Shown in pieces: positions 33,960-45,702 of a DNA stretch of 64,000 nt. Numbering within the stretch: position 1 is the stretch's first letter; each line of letters opens with the position of its first letter. Both the position numbers and the translations under genes were made by a program. The DNA is from Dryas octopetala. Its lineage: Eukaryota; Streptophyta; Magnoliopsida; Rosales; Rosaceae. The stretch covers positions 7,109,409 through 7,173,408 of the forward strand of contig OY992839.1 in assembly GCA_963921425.1 (NCBI GenBank), written 5' to 3'. Below the pieces are notes generated by a model that was given only the letters and a program-made list of their open reading frames with translations, did not search any database and was not told where the DNA came from.

Positions 33960-36647
33960 TTGGCTGTGTTTTATCCGCATCCCTGGTGTTTCCCATCACA
34001 TGTTTGCTGATTATTATTATTATTATTCTTTTGTCGTTTTGGTCTGAACATATTTTCTGAATGAATGTGCAAATCTAACTTGGCAGTTGGCATTGATGTG
34101 ATCATGTGGTTTGGCTGGAGCAAATAAAGGTGCATGCATGGTCACCGTTAAATTTCTCATGAGCCTACATTACATACCTTGGAGACTTGGAGAAAATGAC
34201 TTGTAGTGCTATATATGTAGGATTTTAGCCCTCCAACAAATAGGATATAGTTATATCAAAATTTGATCCAAACACTAAACTAGAGCAAATTTGATTCAAT
34301 GTCAAATTAAAGCAAATTAGCACCTATTTAACTTTTAATGAATATAAAAGTTTAAAATTGTCATTATTTCATCAATTCATTAAAATAGTTTTTACAAAAA
34401 TAAAATAATATATATTTGCTCTAACTATTTGCTTCATCTATTGAAGTGACAAACTTTTGAAATAGGAAATTCTCTTGTCAACATACAATATAGGTTAGTA
34501 ATAGACACTGTTGATCTGTACATTTGTTATCTCCATTGGAAATGGTGTCCCTCTTGGTATACAAAACTTTGACCTATCATTTTGAGTGGGTTACTAAACT
34601 TCAATATCAACCCTTTTTTCTCAGATTCAATAACAGACTTTTTTGTACATTAAACTCTTCAATAATGGCCGAAATATGCATAAATCTTTCGAATTGGTGT
34701 GTAGGTGGGTGCATACGGCTTAGGTTTGATGTGTTGGTCTTATGCATCCATACTTTTTTCTATTCTCGAGTTAGAACACCCATATATAATATTGTATTAA
34801 TTAAGGCCAAATGGAACGCTTCATAAAACAAATGGACACATACAAATTAAGAGAATAATGCAGTCTTATTTGAAGTTAAGCATTCGAACACTCTTACTAA
34901 AGTTTGAGTTTAACGCTTGCTAGAGTTCAAATTCAAATGCTTGTAAAAAAACAAAAAAACTCATGCACTCTAAAATTATGATTATAAATTTATAATTCTT
35001 ACTCACTAATTACAATAGTGTCATTTAGGTTCCAACTTCAACTAAAACTAAGCCAAAAAAAAAAATGCTTGTATTTATTTATTTAATGATAAAATTGCCA
35101 CTGGAGAATTTTAAGGAACTTTCTAATTTAGAAAACATGGGTAATTAATGCATGTATATGCGTCAGATTAAGATATATTAAAAAAATTTACTATATAACC
35201 GATACATTAATATGTGGTATAACTAATTTATATGTTAAAATATGGGTGAATGTTATTAATACTATACCCTACTAACATAAACAAGTCGTCCAACAATACA
35301 TTTACACGTTGAATTAATTATATAACATGACAGCGTATCATTTATATTTAATAATATATTTTTCATAGGTTTGGAGGACCATCCTTAATTATTAATGGAT
35401 CTATATTGTGGCTAACTGTTAAATATAATTGGTTAAGTTTTTTTTTTAAACTGTTAAATATAATTAATGTTTTGGTCAACATGCAATATTATCATTTTTT
35501 TTTTGTCAATGCATATAATTATTTTAACGTGTATAACAAAAAATTTTATTGAAATTAATGTGAGAAATAGAAATGATGAGAAATGACCGAGAAATGATGA
35601 GCAATAGAAATGATGAGAAATGTCAATGCATGTGAGTATATAACTATTAAAAGACCGAAATATTGAGAAATGATGGTATTATTGATGTATACTATTACTA
35701 GGACCTTTTCGTACCTCGAAGGCGACAGGCTGGCCGGTGGATAATATGCATAAAGGTTTTTCAACTACTCTTGAGATTTTGGGCTTAATGTGTTTAATTA
35801 TCTCTTTCATCAAGCAATAAGTAATGAAAAAAATAAACACATATAACATATAAACTCATATCTACTAAATGTTTAGAAATCCACCTCTAAATAGAATAAC
35901 GGTATAAACTATGATGAAATTAAATGTTAAAAATAGGTTTTTTCTCCGTCAAATGACTCAAATATCATTCTCTTAGCTAGCTAGAGTTCCACGTACACAC
36001 CATGGAATTTTGTAATTATAATTAGGATGAAGTATGCGGGTAAGCAGAGCCGGGTACAAATTCGCTTTGTTAGGAATATTATCCTAGTTCATTCGAATAT
36101 TATTTCTAACAATTCTCATTCTTAATTTTGACCAAAAAAAAAATTATATTCTCATTCTCATTCTTTTGGAAGGTATTCTCATTCATAATTTAACAAAAAA
36201 ATTAAGGAGAACTAAATTTTTTATTACCTGAAAAGTTATGCATCAATCAATTCCTTAAATTAAAATTTTATAACTTACTTGATAAACTAGTCACTTGGAT
36301 TGATAATGCTACTGATTGAAATTAAAGCCACCATACGTATAAATGTATAATATTGACTTGAAAGAAGTTGTATGTTGTCTTCTCATGCTTTTGTGTAGAC
36401 ATGTCAACATCCTTTCACATCTTCATAAATGCCAAGGCAACTGCCATGATACACACAACTCAATAATAAAACTCATACTTATAAGTACGTACATTTTAAT
36501 TCATATATGTTGCGAAAATCCGGTTAATCAGTTCAAATGTTCAATCATAAATTATTACGAATTTATATACACACCAAACATATATGTCGATATTTTATTC
36601 AATTTATCTACTTTGATGGAAAAAGAGTATAATTTTTTATGGAAAAT
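33960..36647. other. AT-rich intergenic DNA, no gene seen
   Basis: About 2.7 kb with dense stops. It contains a short tandem repeat of GAAATGATGAGAAATG units at about 35,565-35,625 and a few poly-A/T runs. I found no protein motif or RNA gene. Confidence 0.5.
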
Positions 36648-37062
36648 ATTTGGGTCACCCCTTGGGAGTACCCCAAGGTCACCCTTCCCCCCAAAATAAC
36701 AATTTCGGTAATATCGGCGCATGATCAGAACCGTTCACTTTTTAGATCACCTATTATAAATCATCTCTGCAAAAAATTAAATCAATCGAAAATCGTTTGG
36801 TTATATAACTATTGTCAATTAAGTAGAAAAAATTGATGGTTTTCAATTAAAAAGTAATTTTTTGACCAAATCGTTGATTTTTTCTATTTAATAAACAACA
36901 GTTATATAATCAAACGATTTCCGATTGAGTTGATTTTTTGCAGAGATAATCTATAATAGGTGATCTAAAAAGTGAACGGTTCCGATCATGCGCTGGCATT
37001 ACTGAAATTATTATTTTGGAGGAAGGGGTGACCTTGGAGTACCCCCAAGGGATGACCCAAAT
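36648..37062. mobile_element. 415-bp foldback MITE
   Basis: Nearly the whole element is an inverted repeat. ATTTGGGTCACCCCTTGG on the left pairs with CCAAGGGATGACCCAAAT on the right, and the inner arms AACCGTTCACTTTTTAGATC and AATCGTTTGGTTATATAAC have matching complements. RNA or single-stranded DNA from it would form a hairpin of almost 200 bp. The target duplication is not clear. It is related by its inner motif to the foldbacks at 6.55 and 12.33 kb. Confidence 0.75.
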
Positions 37063-37099
37063 AGTGTCCATCTTTTATTAAAGGCCTCAACATTAATAT

Positions 37100-38690
37100 A
37101 TATAGTTTAATATTTATTTATATACTAATTAATAGCTCTTTACAAAATTGATCTGGAATTACAATATGGCCCTAATATAAGTCAATTTTCTAACAATTCA
37201 TTGAGGTAAAGTACGTTGTTCATGGAGGCAGACTTACAACTCAATATTAATAATACTTTGAGTACTGCTTCATTGAGGCAAAGAGCCAACTTCATTTTCT
37301 GAAAGCCGGGGATTGCATATATAATTTGCATAAACATATTTTACAGAAATTTGTACAACATAGCCAATAGGAACTGCAAAAGGGATTGTGCATTGCTAGT
37401 TGTAAATATTTCTGTAAATATGTTTATGCACTTCGATCAGGTTGTATGCATGGGAATCTTTCTACATGGTTCTTGGAAATTCTGTTTGATTGAGCACTTG
37501 GATTTTTTTTCTCAATTCCGTGGTTGAAATTGTCACATGATGCATGTCTCCATCCCCATACCCATGACTATCATTGTAGACTAGACTTTCATGTCAATTG
37601 TGTATTCCAATTACTGAGTGGCGAGTGCCATCATGTTCAGTAGAACTAGCTGTAGGTAGAAGATGCTTCATGTCACTTGTATGATTTTCTGAAGGGTTAA
37701 ATACAAAAATGGTCCACGAATTTTACAATGAATCTCAATTTGGTCCACTAACTATAAAAAGTGTCAATTTGGTCCACGAACTTTCCAAGTTATATCAAAC
37801 CAGTACAAATGTTAATTTTCATTGAAAAATTAACTGAATTGATTACATTAAAATGTGATAAACGGACTAAAATGCTTTTGAAAATGTGGTCACTTGTTGT
37901 GTACATGACCAATTTTCGTTAAATTTTTCAATGAAAGTTAACATTTGTACTGCTTTGGTACAACTTGAAAAGTTCGTGGACCAAATTGACACTTTTTATA
38001 GTTAGTGGACCAAATTGAGATTCACTATAAAATTCGTGGACCATTTTTGTATTTAACCCTTTTTTGAAAAAGAATTAACCCGGCTAAAAGCATATTGTGG
38101 TCTGCTGAATTTAGATCTCGATCTCTTTGACTTGGTTCTCTCTATGGGCAAGAATTAACTAAAGTAATTAAACACACTATCAACTAGCACTTTGTGATCC
38201 TTTTGTCCAAGGAGGGAGGAAGGCCTTTTAGGTCCATAAGCGGGGACCATTGTATAAAGAGCAATATATTTTGGATTTAGTTGTAAAAAAAAGTGGCCCA
38301 TTGTTTAACCAGTACGTGTACGTATGTGGCCAGTCTAACCAAATAATAAATTATCTTTGCCTCTTTGGTAGTAATTTTGATGGCTTAGCTCTTCCGACTT
38401 CCAATATGTTAATTTGTTTTTTTTTTTTTCGTTATGGTAGCTCTTCTCAATTCTCGTGTTCGTTATTTACTTACTACATCTACAGATGATTGTTGCTAAT
38501 TTTGATGAAGTTACTTCCGTCAAAAACATTAATTTACGCATTTCTTTTTACATTTTTAGTACGTATATACAGCTGATATAATTAGAAAAATAATTGAATA
38601 GTAAAATTTTAAATATAATCACAATATTAATATAGAAGATATAAGCATAAGCAAAAGGTTCGTTTTTATTTTATTTTTATGGAATAATGT
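37100..38690 (+). repeat. UGT-flank duplication block, copy X
   Basis: This block is homologous, in the same orientation, to parts of 39.08-41.35 kb and 54.37-56.56 kb. Shared markers include AACTTCATTTTCTG, GAGCACTTGGATTTTT, the CCATCCCCATACC segment, the GTGGCCCATTGTTTAACCAG segment and AATAGTAAAATTTTAAATAT. Open frames in it are short and not kept between copies. It contains a 366-bp MITE that the other copies lack. Confidence 0.75.
37694..38059. mobile_element. 366-bp foldback MITE with 9-bp target duplication
   Basis: The ends are GGGTTAAATACAAAAATGGT and its complement. Arms of about 100 bp (with GGTCCACGAATTTTA, GTCCACTAACTATAAAAAGT) make it a strong foldback. The flanks TTTTCTGAA (37,685-37,693) and TTTTTTGAA (38,060-38,068) differ at one base. 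Paralogous blocks at about 40,957 and 55,240 read straight through the site (GATTTTCTGAAAAAGAACCT), giving two empty-site controls. The 9-bp duplication points to a Mutator-type origin. Confidence 0.9.
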
Positions 38691-38696
38691 ATTAGT

Positions 38697-39060
38697 TGAT
38701 AGAATTAGAGCATCTAACTCAAAATCAATTGGCAATAGGTGGAGATACCCAAGACTTATAAGCATATATGCTAAGCTTTAGTTTTTCGATGTGGGACATT
38801 GCTCCACATTACTCTCAACACGCCCCCGCACGTGTGTCGATATTTTGAGCCTTACACGTGAACAAATTATATTGGGTGACGTGGGAGCACATGTGACCGT
38901 TGGGCCTTACACGCGAATAACCAAGCTCTGATACTATGATAGAATTAGAGCATCCAACCCAAAACTAATTGGCAATGAGTGGAGAGGCCCAAGACTTATA
39001 AGCACATATGTTAAGCTCTAGTTTTCCGATGTGGGACATTGTTTCACATTATTCTCAACA
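38697..39060 (-). mobile_element. complete 364-bp TRIM retrotransposon
   Basis: Terminal direct repeats of 124 bp lie at 38,697-38,820 and 38,937-39,060. On the minus strand each starts TGTTGAG and ends TATCA, so TG...CA is kept. The primer-binding site next to the minus-strand 5' repeat reads TAGTATCAGAGCTTGG, one base off the initiator tRNA-Met-type TGGTATCAGAGC. A G-rich polypurine stretch (GCGGGGGCG) precedes the 3' repeat. The 5-bp target duplication TTAGT is at 38,692-38,696 and 39,061-39,065. The internal part is only 116 bp with no coding capacity, so it needs enzymes from another element. Confidence 0.92.
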
Positions 39061-39079
39061 TTAGTGGCTGTGTATGTAA

Positions 39080-41350
39080 TTTAATTTATTGACTCCTTAT
39101 AATGTGTGGAATTACAAGCATAGCCCTAAGGCCGCTAATAAATATAAGTCAACTTTCCGTCCATTGAGGTAAAGTTGATTTCGGGATGGAGGCAAACTCA
39201 CAACTCCATATTACATAATACGTGACTTTACTGAGGCAAAGTTGAACCAACTTCATTTTCTGCAAGGGGACATAGCCCATAGGAGCTGCAAGAAGGATTT
39301 CATGTAAATTAAAATTTCAGTAAAATAAAATGTGTATATATACTTGATCGAAGTTATATTGGGAATCATTCTATATGATTCTTCAATATTCCGTTTGTTA
39401 TCGAGCACTTGGATTTTTCTCAATTCCGTGGTTGAATTTGTCACATGGTTCATGTCTCCACACTCCATCCCCATACCCATGACTATGATTGTAGTCTAGA
39501 TAGACTGGGTGCGTATGGAGCATGTCGATCACTTTGTGTATTATTCCTATGATTGAGACCTTTATGAAAGTAGAACTAAAGCCTGGCTATGTTGATCTGC
39601 TGAATTTAGATTCCTTCTTTGTCTTGGTTATCTCTATAACTAGGTAATGGCCGAAATGCCTAATGGGGCAAGAACTAAACGTAAACACACTATCAACCAG
39701 CACTTTGTGGTCCTTAATTTTGTCGTAGGTGGAAGGCCTTAGGTCCCTAAAGACATGTTGGTCAGCTTTACAAGTTGGCCAAAACGTCCACTTCGCATAT
39801 AATATGTCATCATTTAATGTTTGACCTGATCGACACTCAAATAAATGGGAGTACAAAATTGTATTAAAATTTAAATTTTGAATACTAAATTGAAAAAAAA
39901 TTGAAAGAATAGATTGTACGTTGCAAATCTCCCAATACCTCATAAGTGTAAGTTGTATAGGCTGATATATATCATATTGATACGATGTACAACAAGATGC
40001 ATGTACAAGTGTACATACATGCATGGCTAAGCCATAACTTGTAACTGTTTGGCGCAGCTTAATCTCTTTAATTTTGACGGGCACATATTCTTAAGGTTGA
40101 GGAAGTTATGACTGTTCGCTAGCTGCATGAACATAATTAATCATATATTAATGTTGTGGCTGATAATAAATTAGAATGCTCCAAGTAACCTACATAATTT
40201 GAAAATGACTATACATGTCTTTTTCAAATATACATTTTTCTGTACATTAATTAACAATTATGTGACGGTGAGTTAACATCATATTAGTTATCGGTCTAAA
40301 GTTGTATTGTATTAGGTATAAGCTAGGTGTTGGGTGAAGAGTCTAGAAAACAAAAGTATAAATGCGGACAACGTATATCCAATAAAGTTTACACCATTGT
40401 GAAATGATATACCAAAAAAACATCGGCCAATGAATAGCCAATCAAATAAGAAAAGCACACAATGTTGTGCAAAATTATTTGATAAAGATGTTATATTTTC
40501 TAACAGGTCGATCTAGCGATAATAGTATTAATAAATATATACATATATAATATATATTTGAAATTATGAGCATGTGCCATGTAGTAGTTACTAATGATGA
40601 AGAAGAAGATTAATTAGAACAGAGTTACATTACAAGATTACAAGCCATAGGAGCTGCAAAAAGGATTGGGCATTGCTAGTTGTAAAAATTTCTGTAAATA
40701 TGTTTATGCACTTCAGGTTGTATGCATGGGAATCTTTCTACATGATTCTTGGATATTCTGTTTGATTGAGCACTTGGATTTTTTCTCAATTCCGTGGTTG
40801 AATTTGTCACATGATCGATGCATGTCTCCATCCCCATACCATGACTATCATTGTAGACTAGACTTTTCATGTCACTTGTGTATTTTTCCTATTATTGAGT
40901 GCCTTCATGTTCAGTACAACTGTAGGTAGATATGCTTCATGTTTCTTGTATGATTTTCTGAAAAAGAACCTGGCTAAAAGCCTATTGTAGTCTGCTAAAT
41001 TTAGATTCTCTCTTTGTCTTGGTTCTCGATCTCCACTGGCAAGAACCAAAGTAATTATACACAATTACACACTATCAACCAAATGGCCCAAAAAAAAAAA
41101 AAAAACCACTATCAACCAGCACGTACTTTGTGATCCTTTTGTCCAAGGAGGGCTGATCAAGGCCTTTTAGGTCGACAAGCAGGGTCCATTGTATAAAGAC
41201 CAACATATATTTAATTTGGAATTAGTTGTACAAAAAGTGGCCCATTGTTTAACCAGTGTACGTGGCCAATCTAACCAAATAATTAATTATCTTTGCCTCT
41301 TTGGTCGTAATTTTGATGGCTTACCTCTTCCAATCAGATCAAAAATAGGG
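39080..41350 (+). repeat. UGT-flank duplication block, copy Y
   Basis: Composite block. 39,080-40,130 matches 54,370-54,980 and the flanks of the LINE at 57.0-57.8 kb. 40,130-40,640 matches the DNA just downstream of the UGT gene at 58,400-58,810 (shared GAAGAGTCTAGAAAAC, AAGTTTACAC, CGGCCAATGA-like). 40,640-41,350 matches blocks X and Z. The UGT 3' flank without a UGT gene suggests that one was deleted between 40.64 kb and the next block. No intact gene is seen. Confidence 0.7.
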
Positions 41351-41704
41351 TATTTAAAACTGTTCAATTGAATCTTTGAAAAAAAATTTGAAAAATCAAA
41401 CAATTTTGGGTACCCTATTTTTAGGTCGATTATATGAAGTTGTCAATGTATGATTTGAGTAATCTTTATATGGTTATAAAGAGGAGATGTATATCTTTAA
41501 ACTCAGTATAATTTTTTAGAATTTGACAAAGTTTTGATAAATCTAACGTCGGGCCAGAGTTGAGATAAAAATTAAAAAAAATAATAATAATAATAAACAT
41601 AATCTTTAATTGATACAAAATGAAAATATGTGTCCTTTATTAATACAAAGTAAAATTAATATTCTAAAATAAAATAATCATCAAAATATATGTCATGTTT
41701 ATAA
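41351..41704. other. AT-rich junction between repeat block and right arm
   Basis: Contains (AAT)n at about 41,580-41,600. Homology to the left arm starts close to 41,705, at the sequence matching lipase intron 3 near 26,725. I see no sequence here that explains the breakpoint. Confidence 0.4.
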
Positions 41705-42171
41705 ATTAAAAAAAAATAAATAAATAGAGATATATTTATTTTATCAAGGCAATCAAGAACTACTAATATTAATATCCCTGCAAAGGAGCCCATAGGCGTA
41801 TCCTTCTTTAATATGCATCGTATATTCCATCTCTCCAAGTCAGTTTTGTCATCATCACTCAACCATTAAACAGTGAGGCAGGAAGTGTCAAATGGCTTTT
41901 TCATATGCGATTCAACTTTTCTTCAGTTCATATATATCTCCACAAAATTTATTGGCTTATTGCTGATTTGTCATTTATAGAAGAAATCAGGGAGGATAAT
42001 CCAGACTTTTTCCATGTACAACTAATATGTCAGCGACTATGAGACTACGAGTAGCAGCCAACTGGCAAACACAAATAACTGGAACCACACCTTACCATTA
42101 AATGGAAGACAAATAAATGACTGTATACTTGAAGATGAAAACAAATGGTATATGCTATACAGAGCACAGAC

Positions 42172-42312
42172 CTTATCCTCATCTGATAAAGATATGTGTC
42201 CATGACTCCAACGTGTTCCACGCACATTTCCTACCCATACATCAAAACCTTGATCTGCAAGGATGTAGCCCAGTGATTCTTCGGGAGAATTTAAAAACCA
42301 TGCATCACCTGC
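42172..42312 (-). pseudogene. lipase exon 3 fragment
   Basis: A complete copy of lipase exon 3 (141 bp, 47 codons from AGDAWFLN to SDEDK) with both splice sites and flanking intron sequence, on the minus strand. No other lipase exon is present: exons 1-2 were lost in the deletion at 42,718, and exons 4-9 lie beyond the duplication edge. It cannot make a lipase. Its reading frame is unbroken, which fits a recent event. Confidence 0.9.
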
Positions 42313-42719
42313 CTGTTTGAAATTCAAAAAAGGGTAGCATAAGATCAAGGGAAGCAGTAACCGAGTCCAATTGAATTTAAAGTACATTAGCCTAGTTTAA
42401 AAGTTATCATGATTGGTCTTTTCAAGCAAAGGAAATTTCAAAAGAAACTGAAAACTTCGGCTCGTGGAGCACAAATATGTCAGTTGTACAGTAAAATTCC
42501 GATTAAATAATAATAATTACACAGGTCACTTAAGTTAATATGGAATTTATAATAAGTTGAAAATGTCTGCTAAAAAGATTGGAAGGAACAATACTATTTT
42601 TTGTTTTTATGAACAGAAGGAAGAATACTGTTTAGACTTTCACTGATGAGGTGTGTCCAGACACCATTATTACTCCTGGTCATACGGGGTGTGCATTAAT
42701 TCATTTGAGTGAAAAGGTG

Positions 42720-42965
42720 CTACATCGTTTAATTTTTAGATTTTAATTCAAATATCATTCTTAAGGAAAATCAACTAAATCAAAAATTGTTTAATCATTT
42801 CATTATCATCACAATCATTTCAATATTTTATAAAAAAAAAATAAAAATGTGTTTGATTATCTATTTGAACACTGTTAGAATTTATAATTTGATTAATTTT
42901 TTACAAAATTGATATTTGAATGAAGATTTTAAAAAATGAACGGTTCGAATTATAAATTCACGTTG
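42720..42965. repeat. right-arm copy of the foldback sequence
   Basis: Reverse copy of 12,330-12,585, with AAAATGAACGGTTCGAATTA at its right side. It directly adjoins lipase intron 2 sequence at the deletion junction, so the foldback may have taken part in the deletion. Confidence 0.55.
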
Positions 42966-43020
42966 TATAATAAGGGAAAAGGAGAAATAGAAAAAAAGAG
43001 AGGAAGAGGAAGATGAAGAG

Positions 43021-43434
43021 TAGGGATGGCAACGGGGCGGGTTCGGGGCGGGTTTGCCAATACCATACCCGTCCCGTCGGGTAATTGGGTCCCCATCGAG
43101 GATATTCGGGGCCCCTATTATTTTTTTTAAAATAATTTTTTTTATTAATAACATATCAAATTAATATAAGTATATAATATAATAGATGAAATATATTAAA
43201 ATTTATCATATTATATTACAATAACACTAAATCATAAAGAGAACACTATTAAATTTTAAAGATATGCAACAAAAATTAAGAAAATAAATTAAAATATAAT
43301 TATATAATATAATATTTTTATTAAACGGGTATACGGGGCGGGGCGGGGATGGGGATGGCATTACCATACCCGCTTAATCGGGGCGGGTCCCCACGGGGTT
43401 TTCGGGGACGGGGAATATGCGAGCCCACGGGGAT
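43021..43434. mobile_element. G-rich hAT-like insertion in the right arm
   Basis: Starts TAGGGATGGCAACGGGGCGG, a common plant hAT-type end, and has GGGGCGGGT / ACGGGG-rich segments at both ends around an AT-rich middle. The left arm lacks it: there, CCGGCAAGTCCGGTTGGCTC joins the flanks directly. About 12 bp of the original site are missing and no clean 8-bp duplication is seen, so the right boundary is approximate. Confidence 0.6.
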
Positions 43435-43690
43435 ACTCGCCGGCGTCAGATCTCCTCCTCTTTCTCCCTCCCTTTCTTCCTCTCTCTCTTTGAATGAGCC
43501 GGCCACCTTCAGCGACGAATTTGGCCACCTTTGGCGAGTTTGGGTGGCTGTGTGCAAGCATGGGTTGGGTTTGGTGGTTAGGATTTTTTTTTTTTTTTTT
43601 TTTTTGTGTGTTGGTGGAGTTATGTGATAATATTGAGAGTGTGTAGAGAGAAATTCAAAAATATAAAAAGTGGTATAGAGTGTGTAGAAG

Positions 43691-44096
43691 CAAGGAGTGA
43701 AATTTCGAAAATTTCGTCGAAATTTTCGTTTTTTTGGGATCCCGAAATTTTATCACATAACCCTTAATTTTCGATAATATTTCGGCGAAATTTTTGAAAT
43801 TTCGCCGAAATTTCGCTAATATTTCGGCTGAAATTTCGACCACTCTTCAAATGCATTTCTGTGAAATTTCGTCGAAATTTAAGCGAAATTTGACGAAATT
43901 TCGACGAAATTTCACTGTGCCTATTGAAATTTCGCTGTACACCCAGCCCCCCCCATTACTTCACTCTTCACCTTATCTCTCTCTCGCCTTCCCGACTTCA
44001 CCTTCCAAGGCCCAAGACCACCGGCGCATCCCCCACTCGCCGGCCATCCTCCACTCGCCGGAAACTACCTAGCCAACACCACTCCTTGGGGCGAGA

Positions 44097-44133
<37 letters not shown>

Positions 44134-44151
44134 AGGCTTATGATGGAGATG

Positions 44152-44187
<36 letters not shown>

Positions 44188-45284
44188 CACGGGGGAGGGG
44201 GTGGTGTCTGTGAGAGAAATGAGAGAAAGGGGAGTACTGGTGGGAGCCTGGGAGCCTGGGACTACTCACAGTGAAGTCCTTTTTTCTTTTTCTTTTTTTT
44301 TTCTTTTTATTTTCTTTACTCCAAACAGTGGCAAATCTCTTGCTGCTCCTTTGTCGGTGGCTGAGATCTTTCGGGAGCACTTGATTGGCTGATCGGGACT
44401 GTCCGATGGGTTGAGCTTTGGGAATCTTTTCAATTTTTTTTGGATTCGCCACGTGAGGCTTTGGGTGGGCTTGTCTGTGTTGTCAGGGCGGTAAGGACTT
44501 TGTGTGATCATGATTGTAGCCGCCAGATTTGAGATTTTTTACTTGGTTGAATGATATGATAGTGAACAAAATTTTACAGTGCGTACACGAAATGCAAAGG
44601 ATTTTTATCTCTAAATATCGATGGGTTCATATTTGCCTGGGAGCAATTTGACTTTTGGGGCAAAAAAAGAAAAAACATGATAAAGAGAAAGAGAACTTAA
44701 AGACTTAGATTAGAGAAGTGAGTCACGAACTCATGGTGAAAGAAAATGAAGGAAAGACAAAAAAAAGTAAAAAAATAGAAAAAATGAAAAAAAAAAAAAG
44801 ATTTTGAGTTTTGTTTAATTATTTTTAAACCCTAATACATTTATATTCTTTAAAAATAGGTCATTTTTATGTAATTATTAAGTAATAAATAATTTTATAA
44901 TAGTATTTATCTCCAACACACATTATATTTATTTAATTCATGATTTAATATTGTAATATAAATAAATTTGAAGTGTTATTTATAAATTATTAATTAGCAA
45001 TCCATTTCTTTAACAGTATTTGCCTCCAGCGCACATTATATTTACTTTATATCACTTGAAACCTACTATATAATTTGATTTCTTTAATATTTTTTATCAA
45101 TGTAGTAGATAATATCTTAAATAAACATATAATCAAGTTTCATTCAAAATTTCCGTATTTTGATAACAATTTCCGTCGTTTTTGTTTAATTTTGTCGAAA
45201 TTGAAATTTTAATCGAAATTTCCGCTAAAATTTCTGTCGAAATTTCCATCAAAAATTTCTTCGAAACCGAAATTTTACTCCTTG
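43691..45284. mobile_element. 1.6-kb non-autonomous Mutator-like element
   Basis: Ends CAAGGAGTGAAATTTCG and, complemented, CAAGGAGTAAAATTTCGG. Target duplication TGTAGAAG (43,683-43,690 and 45,285-45,292), or GTGTAGAAG if 9 bp. The left arm shows the empty site (CTTCTACAC, 12,009-12,017). The left end repeats GAAATTTCG-type blocks, and the last ~500 bp matches the right end of the 11.7-kb element, so that transposase is a good candidate to move it. The interior (43,930-44,520) is GC-richer, with a GAGGGT minisatellite (44,097-44,133) and a (GA)n run (44,155-44,183), possibly captured genomic DNA. No intact gene. Confidence 0.85.
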
Positions 45285-45292
45285 TGTAGAAG

Positions 45293-45702
45293 TAATGGGG
45301 GTGTAATAATAGAAAAAATGGTGTGTATATATAGCAGCCATCTGTTTCAAATATAAAAAGAGAGGTGTGTATATAACAACCATATAACTTTATTAGCATC
45401 CAGATTTGTTTTCTGAATTGGAGAATCCGGTTCCATCCATGACGCACTGCGAATTCAACCAAAAAACGCTCAATCACTTACTTGACCAATGAAGAGCCAT
45501 AACCGGACCAGGTTCATTGCACCAATCCACAAAGGTCTCCAATTTTCCATTTTCGTCGTTAGAAAAAAAAAAATAGAAGTCCACAACTTTCACCATCCAA
45601 TTCCAACGTTAATTAACACCACTTCTCAATCTCACTTCTCTACCTCTTCACTCTCACTGTCTTAAACCCAACAACAGCAGCTCCCAGCGCCGCCACCGCA
45701 AC
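45293..45702. other. upstream region of the right-arm kinase
   Basis: Collinear with the left-arm kinase upstream region (11,555-12,008 reversed). Contains leader-like CTCTTCACTCTCACT and a short poly-A. No separate gene. Confidence 0.5.

Noticed and set aside
39587..40084. 165-codon minus-strand frame, partly repeated at 54,734-54,979
   Set aside because: The shared part follows from nucleotide duplication of the block; the frames end differently, and no motif or splice context supports a protein.
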